Positions 22,714-35,207 of a DNA stretch of 64,000 bases are shown here, piece by piece. Source of the stretch: Gonatopus flavifemur (lineage: Eukaryota; Arthropoda; Insecta; Hymenoptera; Dryinidae); assembly GCA_018340375.1 (NCBI GenBank), contig JAFFJZ010000006.1:28650001-28714000 (forward strand), written 5' to 3'. Position numbers and translations under genes: made by a program. Each line of letters begins with the position of its first letter. Positions within the stretch are counted from its first letter, which is position 1. The notes under the pieces are model-generated. The model did not search any database and had not been told where the DNA came from. It worked only from the letters and a program-made list of their open reading frames with translations.

Positions 22714-24847
22714 TTACATTGGCCTTCCCATTCCTCGACCCATTTGAGGTCCACTGCCGTCACCACCGCTTTTGGGATTTTTAATGGTTTCGTCGACGGA
22801 TAAGATGAGACAAGCTGCTTCGATAGCCGCGGTTAAGGCGTTGATTTTCACTACCGCTGGCTCCCAGACGCAAGCTTGCATGTTATCGGCTATATCTTCC
22901 GAGTTGATATCCACGCCGTACCAATACATACCTTTGTGATGCTTTTGTCGCAATTTATTGAGAATATTGGTCGCATCGAATCCAGCGTTATCGCACAATT
23001 GTCTGTGAATTGAAAATTTTAGTATTTTGAATTTATTCGCAGAAATAATTTATTCAATATTACCTGGGAATGGTTTCGAGAGCTCTCGCTACCGCGCCGA
23101 TCAACAACTGTTCCTTTCCCCCAATCGTGAGAGAGAAATCGCGTAAAGTTTTTGAAATTTCCATCTCGATTGCTCCGCCGCCAGCGACGATAGCGTCATT
23201 TTTGACCATACGTCTAACGACCATGATAGCGTCGTGTAGAGATCTTTCGGTTTCTTCCAAAAATTGTTCTGCTCCTCCTCTTAAGATGAAAGTACATGTT
23301 TTGGCGCAGGCACCGTCGTAAAAGTAATTGAATCTAACGAGAATAATGAATTATAATTATCAGAATTATTCGATACTACAGTTTATAAAACAAAATTTAA
23401 TCGTTGCGTTGCTTTACCTCTCATTTCCAAGTTGTTTTTCCTCGAACAATCCACATTTGCCAAGATCGGAGCTTTTGATATCCTGTACGGTGGTCAAGAT
23501 AGTACCACCGCAAGCTTTCATGGTTCTCTTGAGATCCTCGTCGGGGACTCTACCGGCACAGAACATATCCCTATCGGCGAAGTACTGAGTAGCGACATCG
23601 CCTATCGGTAATTTCGACAATACCACATTAGCGCCGCTTTTGTGAATCTTTTCGAGTTTGTTGTACAAAATTTGCCATTCGGCGTCGACGATTCTTTGAT
23701 ATTCAGCGACATTATCGACTCGTACTTCCGCGTTATCTCTTTCGGCTTTCAACTCCAACTCGATATTCAGCAACGCTATTTTACAATCATTATATTTCTT
23801 AGGTTGCATCTCAAAGCCGGCGTACGAGAATGTTTTCTTGAACGCGACACCTTTGATGAGTTCGGAGTCTTCCAGGGCTCCACCGGAAACCTAGAAAATT
23901 TATGACAAATCGGTTTATAAAAATGACATATTCGTGAACGATAATTCGATAGTTCAACTTACTTTTTTTATACCAATCATGTTGAGAGGTAATAGATCGT
24001 CGAGCATTAGAACAGCGTTAACTACCATTTGACTGAACAAAGCTTTTTGACTGTGAATCAATTTCGAATTCATAGCCGTGGCTGCGCATTCTTTTAATAA
24101 TTCTTTCTGTTTGTTCAAATTACTTTTATCTATTTTAACGCTTATCTGATTGATTTTCTCAACGGATAGTTGAAGAGCGCGACGAAGGGCTTTGATAATT
24201 ATACGAGGATGTACTCCTTCCTCGATGAACGGTTTTGATTGTTTCAAAATTTCTCCTGCCAATAACGTTACGCTGGTGGTGCCGTCTCCTACCTGAAAAA
24301 TGAGAGATTGAAAATCAAACACGTTGATTCGAAGATTGCTTTTTGAATTTGTTCGAATAATGGTGAAACAATTACAAGACTCTATGCAATTGTCAGTCTG
24401 TGAATATTCATTCGTCGTTTACTCTGGAAATTCATCGATCGAGTAATTATTTTTACATTATCGTTCGTACAATTTTCCAGAGAGTTGATCGAGGGAATAT
24501 AGAATTAGCGTACCTCGGCATCTTGCGATTTAGCAATATCGACTAAAGTTTTAGCTGCAGGATGAACGACGTCCAATAACTTCAGAATGGTGGCTCCGTC
24601 GTTGGAAATAGTACTTTTGCCGTTCTGGTCTACGATGAGTTTATCCATACCACGAGGACCGAGAGTAGTCCTCACGGCATCGACCACCATCTGACAAGCA
24701 TTGATGTTGGAAATCAATTGTTGTTTCCCTTGAGCGGCATCCGTTCCTTCTTTCAGTAAAATTATTTGCGGTTGCTGTAAAAAAAATATGTATTTACACA
24801 CGATACAATAATTCAATTTATTGTGAACGTTAACAAAATACCCTCAT
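22714..24847 (-). CDS. CCT7: T-complex protein 1 subunit eta (CCT7)
   Basis: Five exons join in frame: 24774-24514, 24292-23963, 23890-23418, 23333-23064 and 23002-22714. A six-base first coding exon, Met-Arg at 24847-24842 before a GT donor, is the best candidate for the start; with it the product is 542 residues, the family length. CCT7 is one of eight subunits of the cytosolic TRiC/CCT chaperonin, which folds actin, tubulin and other proteins using ATP. Signatures: [32 protein letters not shown], the nucleotide-binding [60 protein letters not shown] and [18 protein letters not shown]. The tail is Gly/Arg/Met-rich (GRGMGRPM). Subunit identity is clear; only the micro-exon start is uncertain. 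Confidence 0.95.
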
Positions 24848-25673
24848 ATATTTCGACGAATTCATCTTTTTTCTAAAGTAAGGTTATCTCGATGGGTGGT
24901 AGAAAAATCGTAAACAAATGAATTATTCTGAATTTCTTGTTCATTGTTTATTAAAAAAGGATGAGTAGAAACAAATTAATAGCTCGGACGAGGGAAAAAA
25001 AGTGAAATATCATATTCAAATGTTGCAGTGCTGTGTGGAATGGAGTGCGAGGTGAAATCAATGTCCTTATAAGGTTACAGTGGAAGATTTACAGGAATAA
25101 CCTATAAAAATCATCTTTTTGGTAAGTAATTTGTTAATTTATGCAACTATAATTTAATATACTGTTATTCAAGTAATTTGCTACATGTAAAATATTAGAT
25201 CTTGTGACTCATTCGATTAGTTTTCTTTTTTTCTTTCGTTTGAACATCATGCGGCTTTTGAATCACGATTGATTCACGAGGATAAAAGAATAATGGTAAT
25301 TTGTGACAAGTAATTCTTAACACGAAGATTTTATAAAATTAAAAATCATACCATTTTGTAGATGTTTTGCAGTGAATGTCAATCAATTTTTCTAGAATTC
25401 ACTCAATAGGTTTGAAATTCACGTTTCTGGAGAGTTTATAACTTATTCGAGGTGTTCCAGCGAAATAATCATCATTGTATTCGAGACACTTCCTTCAGAT
25501 GTGTTCCGATATTTTACTTCTGGGGTTGACCTCTTTCTATGAATATTTGAATTCTATTCCGGTGTGATCATTGGAAGTTTCCAGTGTTTCGAACGGAGAA
25601 GAAGCATTTTTTGACAAATCGTAATCGTCAGAGAATAATATTTGCTTGAATTCTTGACTTTACAGTGGGTGGA

Positions 25674-25765
25674 TTTAAGGAAATATCAGCGTACCATCCG
25701 AGTAAAGAATTTATCTGCAAGATTTAAATTCATGAAACAGTCTGAAATTTTCAGGGAATATTGTT
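25674..25765. repeat. Degraded solo arm of the GGATACC TTAA family
   Basis: TTAAGGAAATATCAGCGTACC..GAGTAAAGAATTTAT..AATTCATGAAACAGTCTGAAATTTTCAGGGA aligns with 1189-1280. No partner arm was found nearby. Confidence 0.5.
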
Positions 25766-26043
25766 TGCTACTTTATCAATCCATAAAAAACCTGTTCGAA
25801 TATATGAACATGTAAAAAATGGAGACTTTTTTTTGACATCCCGCCTTTTGGTTCTAAAAGAGCTCGTAAAGAATACAATCTATTCATAAAGAACTTACGC
25901 TGAAAGAAAGAAGACGCTGGTCCCCCACCTCCCTTTAAACTTTGATTGATATCCTTATTTTTGTTGAAATTTTTCAAATTTGTATACTTCAATTAACGTT
26001 TTTTTCACCCACTTTTTTACTTCAGCCAGATGGCCCTGTTCAG

Positions 26044-26144
26044 CCCTGTTACAAATAAATGAATAGGTTTCAATGAAATTCAATGATATTCAATCAGAAA
26101 TTTCATCATTCGTAATAGGATTTAATAGAATATTTCTACCTGGG
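26044..26144. repeat. CCC-ended element, reverse copy of the 2148 family
   Basis: Left end CCCTGTTACAAATA, right end TATTTCTACCTGGG. The core repeats ATTGAATATCATTGAAT-type words and matches 2148-2267 in reverse. Dinucleotide flanks (AG and TA) do not match unless the right end is one base longer. Confidence 0.6.
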
Positions 26145-26230
26145 TAGACAGAAGATTTGAGGCATTGAAACTTTTTCCCCAGCGGTATCACAGACCGCGA
26201 TAACAATGACGGAGTAATTCAATTGCATAT

Positions 26231-26466
26231 CCTTGGTTAAAAGAATCCATTGAATCTGACAAATGAAATTCAATGAGATTTGGTCAGAACATTGTCCAAG
26301 TTTAATCGTAATTTAGTGAGATTTGGCCAGATTCAACGAGATTCACATGAAAGTTCTGACCAAATCTCATTGAAAAATCACCGGTGAGATTTGGTCAGAA
26401 CATTGTCCACGTTTAATTGTAATTTAATGAGAATTGTTCAGAATCAATGGGTTCTTTTAACCAGGG
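26231..26466. repeat. CCCTGG foldback element with GAGATTTGGTCAGA core
   Basis: Ends CCTTGGTTAAAAGAAYCCAT and ATGGGTTCTTTTAACCAGGG (Y marks a variable base), flanked by AT on both sides. The core has four degenerate copies of TGAGATTTGGTCAGAACATT in both orientations. Shorter relatives are at 13587-13680 and 41883-41974. Confidence 0.8.
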
Positions 26467-28857
26467 ATGTGCCGCACGCGTGCGATTTCACGACTTCCGA
26501 GCGAAATGGGTCGCAGATGAGTCCGATATCACAGTCGCTGGTGCGAGATGATCCGCACGCACAGGACGAATATGCCTCCCACTATAAAATTACATACAAT
26601 AAAATATTGTAAAATTCAGAGGATATTTTCAATGAAAAGCCCATTGAATCTGGCTACACGATACGTTCGATAGAGCTAGGTTTGAAGTCGAAACTTCACG
26701 ATTTACAATTGTACGATATTCGCCGAATAAAAATCACGATACATCACATACCACCTACAAAACGTTTATTTTCGAGCACTGGTAATTACGTCTTCTATCT
26801 TCGAGTATACTGTCAGTATATTTATACGTCTCCCAACACTAAAGTAATATAATCTGAGAATGAAAATAAGTGGCAGTTTGACTTAATTCTCTTGTCGCGC
26901 TTTGATACAAATTTCTTCTGTTACTCTGGAATCTTCAACTCTGAGGTACTGTTCAAACTAAAAACAAAAAAGTGTATTTTCATCGATTCGTAGTTCTCTT
27001 ACTTTTAATTCAACTACAGCACACTTTCACATCCACACAACAGAAATGCACGGTAGACAATTTCATTTTTGAGGTAATATAAATTTACTTTTAAGTCATT
27101 AGAAGGGAGATATGATGAACTGTTTTGAATTCTATAAAAGCTTCTGGCGAATAGTTCGTTTTTCATTGCAGATTGCAATTTGGAAGCTCAGTATTCGAAA
27201 TCCTGAGAGATTGCAAGGACGGCGAGTTTGACAGAATGATCGTTTTTTCTTTTTTCAAGTTTTCAACAAAAGGGTCAGATACTATAAGCTGATTTAATAA
27301 AACTTTACAGGGGTTGGAAATGAATGATTGAAGGAAATCTATCAGTGATTTTGTAACGCTTTGAAAATATTTTCTTTGGAAAATTCATAAATAATTCTCA
27401 AAGGGGTTCAATTGATCTTTATTTTATATGTACAACGATGATGGGTTGACCTTAACCTCGTATCACTGTTAGTTGAAAAACACGCATGTGTACTTTGACA
27501 GGGTCGACGCTAAAGTTCGTGTTACCATACTCGATTCGATTATATCATACAGTTGAAGGCATTTAAAAATAATATTCACATCAACAGAATACTTCAAATT
27601 TGAACCCTTTGCAGGCCTTTGGCTATTTAGAATTCAAATTTGAGGATCAGTTACTAAGGGGTTTTAAATTCACGCAATTTTACGTAATAAATTCAATTTC
27701 CGTAAAGGGTGATTAATTCAAAGTTCACGGTTGGCTCATTCCAATATTAGATATAATTATGCGATTTATTATCTCGCGTTTTGTCGTATGAAATTATCAA
27801 GAATACTGATAAAAAATAGCTCTATTTCGTATTTCGAATGGAAATGATTTTAGAACTGTCCCCCTAGAGTATCTCCTGATAGATCTAACAAGCTTATTTC
27901 AATTTCAAACTTTCATAGAAGTCTGATATAGATCGATGCATAAAAATTATAGAAAAGAGAAACGGATGGTGTGTGTCAGACAATCGAAATCTACAGACTA
28001 TAATTCACGTTGACGTATTTTTCCCTGGAGTGTAGATTTATAAAAACTTGATGATAAACACCTCGAGGTATCTGCAAATTGAAAATGAATTACTTTTGAA
28101 TTATTCAAGAATTTTTAAACTGTTAGATATCGTGTCGATCATCATTTTTTGTTTTCTTCAAATTCATTGGTCTCTAAAAAAGAAAATAACAAGAATTATT
28201 ATATACAATTTTGATATAATACAAATTTTATATAATTTTCCAACTTACCGTTTAGAAAAAATTCCTCGAATTCCACAAAGTACGGGGCGCTTATTTTTTA
28301 AACCACCACTGTTCGCTTGGTGTCGCGTTGACCGTCGGACCAATGACAATCGATAAGTTCGAATTTCGTACGCGAAAGCTAAAACCTCAGTTCGTAGTAG
28401 AGCTAGGAGGAAAATATCCTTCATTCAAACACATTAAAGCTGTGGTTTTTCACTCTCTGTGAATAAATTTCAGAGAAAAACAATCGTTTACAAAGTGAGT
28501 TTGAGTTCAACAAACATTTTCTTGTGAATCGATATCTTGTAAAGAATTGGTAATAAATCAAATCATTTGTCACTTATAATTTACAAAATAATACCGAGTT
28601 TTATAAACAGGATAAAAAAAGTGCTTTTAAATTGATTCGATACATCAAATGAATCACTTGAAATGATAAAGAAATTATAATATTCATCCAATAGTTTCTA
28701 CTCGTTTTATGATATATATTATGTGTGGTGAAAAGATTTGAAATTCATCGATGATTTACAGGTTCAAGATCGAGTAGAATCAAAAGGGAATTGCGAATTG
28801 CAATCCCAATCGGAAAATCTTTCTCTCAACGCGAAGACAGTTCAATTACAGGAAGAT

Positions 28858-29714
28858 ATGAAGACCGTTTGGGTAATCGGTGGTCCAGGTTGCGGCAAAG
28901 GCACACAATGCGACAAAATAGTTGATAAGTATGGATTTTTACACATCAGCAGTGGAGATTTATTGCGAGAAGAAGTAGCCAGTGGGAGTCCTAGAGGAGC
29001 TTCGCTTCAAGAACTCATGTCCAAGGGTTTGTTCGTTCCCACGGTAAATGATAGATTTTATCATTCCATCGTTCGAACAGAAAAAGACATCGATATATGA
29101 TATGATTTCCGGATTTCCAGGACATTGTACTGGACTTGATAAAGGAGAAGATGACAAAAGCCAAAGAAACGGGTGCTACTTCCACTGGTTTCCTTATAGA
29201 CGGATATCCACGGGAGTTGGATCAAGGCATTCTGTTCGAGAAAAATGTGAGTTCCACTGTTTTTTTTTCTCGTTCGTCGATTCAACGATTATATTTTCAT
29301 AAATCCTTCAGGTCTGTTCCGTCGATTTGATTTTATTCTTCGATGTGGCGAACGAAACTCTAACAAAAAGACTCCTGAATCGCGCAGCGGTGTCCCATAG
29401 GGCCGACGATAACGAGGAAACTATAAAAAAGAGAATCGAAATATTCAACGTCAAGAACGGTGAAATCGTGGAACATTACAAGGACAAAGTCGTCAAGGTA
29501 GATTTACCGCACACGTCTATCCTCTAATTTTAGATTAGTTTCATCATTATATAATAATTGAAGTGAATTCATAATGCTCTCTTCATTCTCACGATCATGA
29601 AATCCGATTTTACGTCCGATTCACACGTGTTGGATGTTTCAGATAAACGCCGAAGGATCCGTCGAAGAGATTTTCAACGAAGTTAACAACGCGTTGAGCA
29701 GTTTATTAGCCTAA
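28858..29714 (+). CDS. Adk1: Adenylate kinase isoenzyme 1
   Basis: Exons 28858-29043, 29121-29246, 29312-29497 and 29643-29714 join in frame to 189 residues. AK1 interconverts 2 ADP and ATP+AMP in the cytosol. Motifs: P-loop [11 protein letters not shown] (8-18), [19 protein letters not shown] (AMP site), [14 protein letters not shown], and the short [15 protein letters not shown] typical of AK1, followed by [11 protein letters not shown]. The first Met of the conserved domain is at 28858. The frame stays open upstream for 32 more codons, without an ATG, to a good acceptor at 28761/28762, so an N-terminal extension encoded by an unseen exon is possible; I prefer the short start. The lectin gene follows 0.4 kb downstream on the same strand. 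Confidence 0.92.
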
Positions 29715-29973
29715 AGAAAAAAAAGAAGGATATAAGTGTTTTGTCATTGAATTCTTTTCATTGAAAACAACACCAGCTCTCCTTAAACACCGTCCAAACA
29801 ATGTTCAAGACGATAACGATGTTCTATGTTTACAATTGAATAATTTGACATCATTCAGCTACAAAACGCAGCAATAATAGATTATAATCAATTCAGTATT
29901 CTATTCAATTCGAATAATTCTTGTTACGAGATTGTATTATCGATAGAAATTTTACGCACCGATGATGTAGATG

Positions 29974-29998
29974 AATAAATATATTTTTGAAGAATAAA
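29974..29998 (+). terminator. Polyadenylation signals of adenylate kinase
   Basis: Two AATAAA hexamers, at 29974-29979 and 29993-29998, lie 260-285 nt after the stop and about 135 bp before the lectin ATG. Use is inferred. Confidence 0.5.
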
Positions 29999-30132
29999 CC
30001 TTGGGTTCGTTATTCGCGATTTGACAGGGTAATTATTCGAAATTACAGGATAATCATTTTCCTTCCTTTATGCCAGGAAACGAGTTGTTTCAATTCAGTT
30101 TCAGTTCGATATTCTTGTTTTGTTTTATCACG

Positions 30133-31241
30133 ATGAAAATCTTCGATCCCCTCGCGTTGTTACTTCTGGTTTTATTTTTGGAGTGCACAACGACAAACGA
30201 ATGTTGCCAAATTATGTATCGACAAAAACCTGAGTATAAACTTATTCGATCCAAATCGCGTTCCTCTCAGCTAATTTTAACTAGAAAAATGGTTGGGGGT
30301 TTGAGAGAATGTAAGGAATTCGCTTCCTCGAGGAACGCTTTGGCTTTGAATTTTGGTAAAATTTCGGGAGGTAATTGACATTATTCCTTGGAGAATAAAA
30401 AGAATTGAATAAAAGTTTGAGAAAAAATAATAAACGCAATTCAACGATTTTGTAGAAAACTACGACGAAGATCGTGAAGGTTTCAAAGAGTTCATATGTC
30501 AAGCACTACAATGTCCAGAAAAAAATCATTCAACCCAGCTTGTGAGCGATAAGAATTTTAAATACTTTAGTTTATATCCACGTTACATTCCAACAGGTAA
30601 TTGCATTCCAACGATGAATTTATTCAAATTTTGATTCGATGTTTTGTTCCCAGTTAAAGGGAGTCTAGCTTGCGTTCCCAAAGTAGGCTTGTTTATGATT
30701 TCAAATCAGAATTTGAATTACTCTTTAGCCCAAAACGTTTGTCAAACCTTGAACGGTGAACTCGCTAACGTGATGAGCGAAGAACGTACGAATGGTTTAG
30801 CGTCATTCGTTTCTAAAGATCCAACTTTTATTGGACTCCGTAGTCGTGGTTATCAAACGTGGAAGAATTCATTAGGTAAGAAATATTCTCTCCTAGAAAT
30901 TTGAGCACACAATTAATGTTACTTATGAAATAAAATATTCCCTTGTCATAGAAATTCTTTGTTCGTTTCTTTCTTTTGAAACAGTTTTCATCTCAACTTG
31001 TTTTTCATACGTATCTTGTCATACAGAAGAACCATTGTCGTGTTACGATTATCGCGCGTGGGGCGAAAACGAGCCATCGAATTCCAAAGGTTGCGTCGGT
31101 CTCGTCAAGTCTTCGAAGAGAGATCTTCCTTACTGGAAAGTATTACCATGTCGAATGTCATTACCCTTCATTTGTGAAATATTTCCATTGTATCGAAGAC
31201 CGAAGGAGGACAACTCGAGGTACGATAAACCAAGAACATAA
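30133..31241 (+). CDS. Secreted C-type lectin-like protein
   Basis: Exons 30133-30370, 30456-30596, 30654-30875 and 31027-31241 join in frame to 271 residues. It opens with a signal peptide (MKIFDPLALLLLVLFLECTT). Residues about 24-130 are cysteine-bearing (NECCQIMY, LRECKEF, FICQALQCPEK) and resemble a PAN/apple-like module; that call is tentative. The C-terminal half is a C-type lectin fold: LACVPKVGLFMIS, SLAQNVCQTLNGELANVMSE, TFIGLRSRG, RAWGENEPSNSKGCV, YWKVLPCRMSLPFICE. The sugar/calcium motif reads EPS instead of EPN or QPD, and the usual WND is missing, so calcium-dependent mannose binding is doubtful. The gene could serve immunity or cuticle/adhesion; no context decides. A downstream exon may replace the last residues (see 31271-31481). 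Confidence 0.85.
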
Positions 31242-31270
31242 ACAAAAACAAAAGACGGATTTATGTACAG

Positions 31271-31481
31271 ATTTTTAATATCGAGCTACAAGAATCTTGA
31301 ATTTGATGCTCAAGAAAAAAATCTTTACTCAAATAGGATATTTACAAATACCAATGAAATCTTCTTCTCACGCAATTTATGTGCGCATAATATATTCACG
31401 ACTAACATAATAATAAAAGAGAAAAATAATTCTCACTCGTTGTTGTGGTTGTTATTACTTACGTTATTTACATTACAATGA
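31271..31481 (+). CDS. Possible alternative last exon of the lectin gene, hydrophobic tail
   Basis: A donor AG|GTACG at 31219/31220 and an acceptor TACAG at 31270 would remove a 51-base intron and keep the frame (AG+A = Arg). The product would then continue for 70 residues and end NNSHSLLWLLLLTLFTLQ, a polar stretch followed by a hydrophobic C-terminus, as in GPI-anchor signals or tail anchors. Retaining the intron gives the soluble end at 31241. The middle of this exon is Asn-rich and AT-driven, so it could also be 3' UTR. Confidence 0.35.
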
Positions 31482-34400
31482 TAGAAAAAAAGCTTCATTG
31501 CTGAACACGGTGAGCAGTGAATTCATTGTACGAATATTATGTGACAAATGGTAAGTAAATTCAAATGTAAAAGTTCAGCTATCCGTGATCAACATTAGAG
31601 CAACTTGACGCAACAATTGTTTTTTTATCTTTTAGATTTTCTTTCGCTTAGGATCTACATATTCTTACAAATATCACTGACATCAAAACGGTTCATATTA
31701 TCTTAACATCTAATATAGCAGCTCTTATCTAAACTGCACCGGTATCTTGCTAAAGTTTTTGTTGTTGTTGCTGTTGTTTTAGATTTGTAGAACTGAATGA
31801 AATATTAATTAAAAATTATCATTCATTTGCCGCATAGTATTTCATTCGGTTCTTCTGCAACGACATTTTAATATAAGCGGTAACAAAGGAAAAAAGAAAA
31901 CCTCTTCGTTTGACAGGCGATTAGTTTCAATACACGTTGGTCAAAAATTGATGGAACGTTGATACTATATTTACACTGAAATTTCATCTTAGCCGTTCAA
32001 TCATACAATAAATATGATCAAAACAAAAAAAGATAAAATAAAAATTCATTAATATATGTTCAAATGCACATGTATAAGTCTTTGAGGGAATATATATATA
32101 TATATAATTTTTTTGTTTGTTTTTCATAAATTATTCATTCGTAATAATATAATACTAGATAAAATCTTCATTCATTAGTTTTATGATGTTATATAAACAT
32201 TCTGTAATTCATATTCGATGCTAGTATTTGAGATTTTACTTCCGATGATAAGAAGGTATGTGCGTGTGTGTGTGTAAGGTATTAATTCTGTTGAAATAAA
32301 ACTTCAAGTGCCGATGATGATATATTAAAAGATAGAACATCTCGAGACCTTGGATTCCTCATAAAATTCATTCGATTTACCTCTAAACACTATTATTGTC
32401 ACGCTTTATATGAAATTCTCAAAACCATAAGAACAATTCAAAAGAAAACATCCACTTTTTTGGCTATAAAAAATCAAAAGATTTGCATTCTTCTTCTTCT
32501 TTCTTGTTTAATATAAAAGTACAAAATGTTTCATTTTTGGTCAAACGACGAATATGATATAACGTGATATAGTATGTATTCAATGTAAGGATTCATAATA
32601 ATCACGAATATCAAGTGGTTATTACATTCAATACTAGCACGAATACTTTAAATGCAATTCATCGGATATTTATACACACATTTATAGATGTAAAATCAAC
32701 ATTAGTTGAGGTTTTCATTCGATTGATATATTATAATAGACCAAAGAAAAACCCTAGATGTTGAAACCAACCTTGACAATATTTTTTTGTTTAAATACAA
32801 TAAGTGCAAATTTGTTAAAAGTAAATTTAAAGACAATTCCAATACACACAAGAATAATTAGCATAAATTTCAATTGTCTCGCAAAATATTCTTACAATTA
32901 TATTCACAAACTGCAGGGTATAGCCGAATAAGAACGCGAAAAGTGTCTGTAAATTTGATACATTTTGAAAATTCCTAATTACAATAATATGGTTTTTATG
33001 TGAAAACAAATGTATAAGTTACGTAGAGTGCGTAGATTGTCGAAGTGTTCCTCTTTTAAATTATCGAGGAAATACTAGCGGATTGAAAATGAAGTGTTCA
33101 TCACATACGCTTATATCGATAGCAAATTTTCCTAGCTACTTCAATGAAAGTAGGTTTCATCGAAAGGTTGAATATATTTGAAATCAAAGTTCACGCATTT
33201 ATCCAAGCATACCCTTTAATGTTTCAACAGATGGGGACGGAATCTGTCTAACAATGACTATCGATGTGCGAACAAAAATGTGCAGGAGTTCCTTGAGTGA
33301 GCAAAAATGTATCCTTGATTACGAATCCATTGTCTAAATTTCAGAATTCAAGATCCAATGTTGGTGCTCTCGAATTTGAGATTCAACTAAACAATTCTTT
33401 TGAAATTTGTGGTACCGGTTAATAGTTTTCAAAATTGTCAATTTGTCGAGCACTACACAGAATTTTGAAATTCCGATTGGGGATTCGTAGGAGCTTCATT
33501 GAATTTTGGTCTCAAACCGAAACAATAATTTCCAACGATCGAACACATCCCCTATCCCACGTAATTACAAATTTGATTTGATATCAAGGCCTTTTCTCGG
33601 TTGCTTTTGCTTTGTCGTTTTTGTCTCTTCGTAGAAGCATACAAAGAATTCACGTAAAGAATTGTACATTATTAAAAAAGAAAAGAAAGAAATATTACTC
33701 TTGATTGATTGATATATCGCTTGAACCTCGGTTATCGAGTTTTTGATATGATTCGTTAGGATTCCGACGACCGTGTGTGATATCAGAATATATACATATA
33801 CACAAAAGATGATCATTGTTAGAAAAACAACCTTGGAATTTGGTTTTTCAAATACAATCAGCTAAAAACATTGTTATATTTGATTAAATATTGATATCAA
33901 AAATTAAATATCGCTTGAGGGTTTTTCTTTTTTATATTTTCTCATTATCCATTCACCGCCTTCCATTGTATTCAATAAAAATTAGACTTTTATAAAAAAA
34001 TAAAAACACGTCTCCAAGTATTCAACATTTCTACGTTTTACAATGTACCCATCAAATTATATTCATTTGTTTTTTCCCTTCGGTATCAGTTTCAAGTTGC
34101 GCAAACCTTATAACCGTTGCTCGAAATTTTTACTATTATCATTTACTAGTAGTGTTTACTTTTAGTAAAGTAGTTAATCGTCCCTCGATCGACATATCGC
34201 TTATTATTATGTACTAGCACCAGGTAAAAGCCGTTTCCTCGGACAAAAATACAATCGGTCGCAAGTGAAAAGAAAAAAATAATATTATAATAGTGAGAAC
34301 AATGATAGCGTAGCTGAAAATAATTCATCACACGTTGTTGTTTGCCTTTCCTTCAAAATTGATCAAATGCAGCGAAACACGTTTGAAACGTTGGCACTTG

Positions 34401-35207
34401 AATGTTACAAAATAAACTTATCGCTATAAACATCATCTTGAATTTAATATAATTGAGCTAACTTTGAGACTGTTTGTTCTTTCACGTTTTTAAGTACTTT
34501 TTTTGATGAACTTCAGGAAATACGTATGTGTACATTCATACGCAGACAGAAGATGATTCTTGTTATCGTCGATTGCATTTGCTGATTGTAGGATCTAACG
34601 CTAGGTAAAATTGTATGTATTGCTTTTGTCGCAATGAACTCTAGAACTCTAGAATAACTGTTGAACATCGACAACGAAGATAACTCTTTCACATTTGAAT
34701 GAACACATACGTTTAATACGTATACATATATTTCGGTACTGATTGAGAATATTCATAAATATTATGCATGAAAAATAAAAAATAATAAAAATGATATCGA
34801 AGTGACGATTCAATGTGAATTCACTTTATCTTTTTTGTTTTTTTTCAAGGATGAAAAAAGAACCGGCAGTTGAATTGAGAGTTGACTTAAAATGTATATA
34901 TATATGTATGTGTATATTACATACTGTGTATACAAAAAAAAAGAAAGAAATTTATAAAACGAATGTCGTATGGAATGTTGCGTTTTTAGCCGGATAAAAT
35001 ACTGCTACTTTGTGGGTGAAGTGGCAAAATTATACACCGTGCCACCAAAATTAACAAATGTACAACAAGGATTTCATGATCGCGTACATATATATCGATA
35101 ACGTAATTTACCTTATGCTGTCTCGTTGTAACCAAAAAAGAGAAGAGCAGGGTGGTATAGTATGTATGTATAAATAAGATACGTTAAATTTCACTCTAGT
35201 ATATGTA
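31482..35207. other. Long AT-rich region between convergent lectin and cindr genes
   Basis: 3.7 kb with short microsatellites (TA about 32093-32106, GTT about 31757-31780) and many small open frames, none with a domain. It probably includes the long 3' UTR of cindr. No RNA gene or clear mobile element was recognised. Confidence 0.45.

Larger units (their letters stand above)
24848..28857. other. Region between divergent CCT7 and adenylate kinase genes
   Basis: Contains CCT7 upstream sequence, a degraded TTAA-family arm (25674-25765), two CCC-ended elements (26044-26466), and likely the non-coding first exon of adenylate kinase, which could end at the strong donor AAA|GTGAGT (28494). Long open frames here match no family. 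Confidence 0.45.

Noticed and set aside
22714..24322. Plus-strand open frames across CCT7 exons
   Set aside because: Shadows of coding exons on the minus strand.
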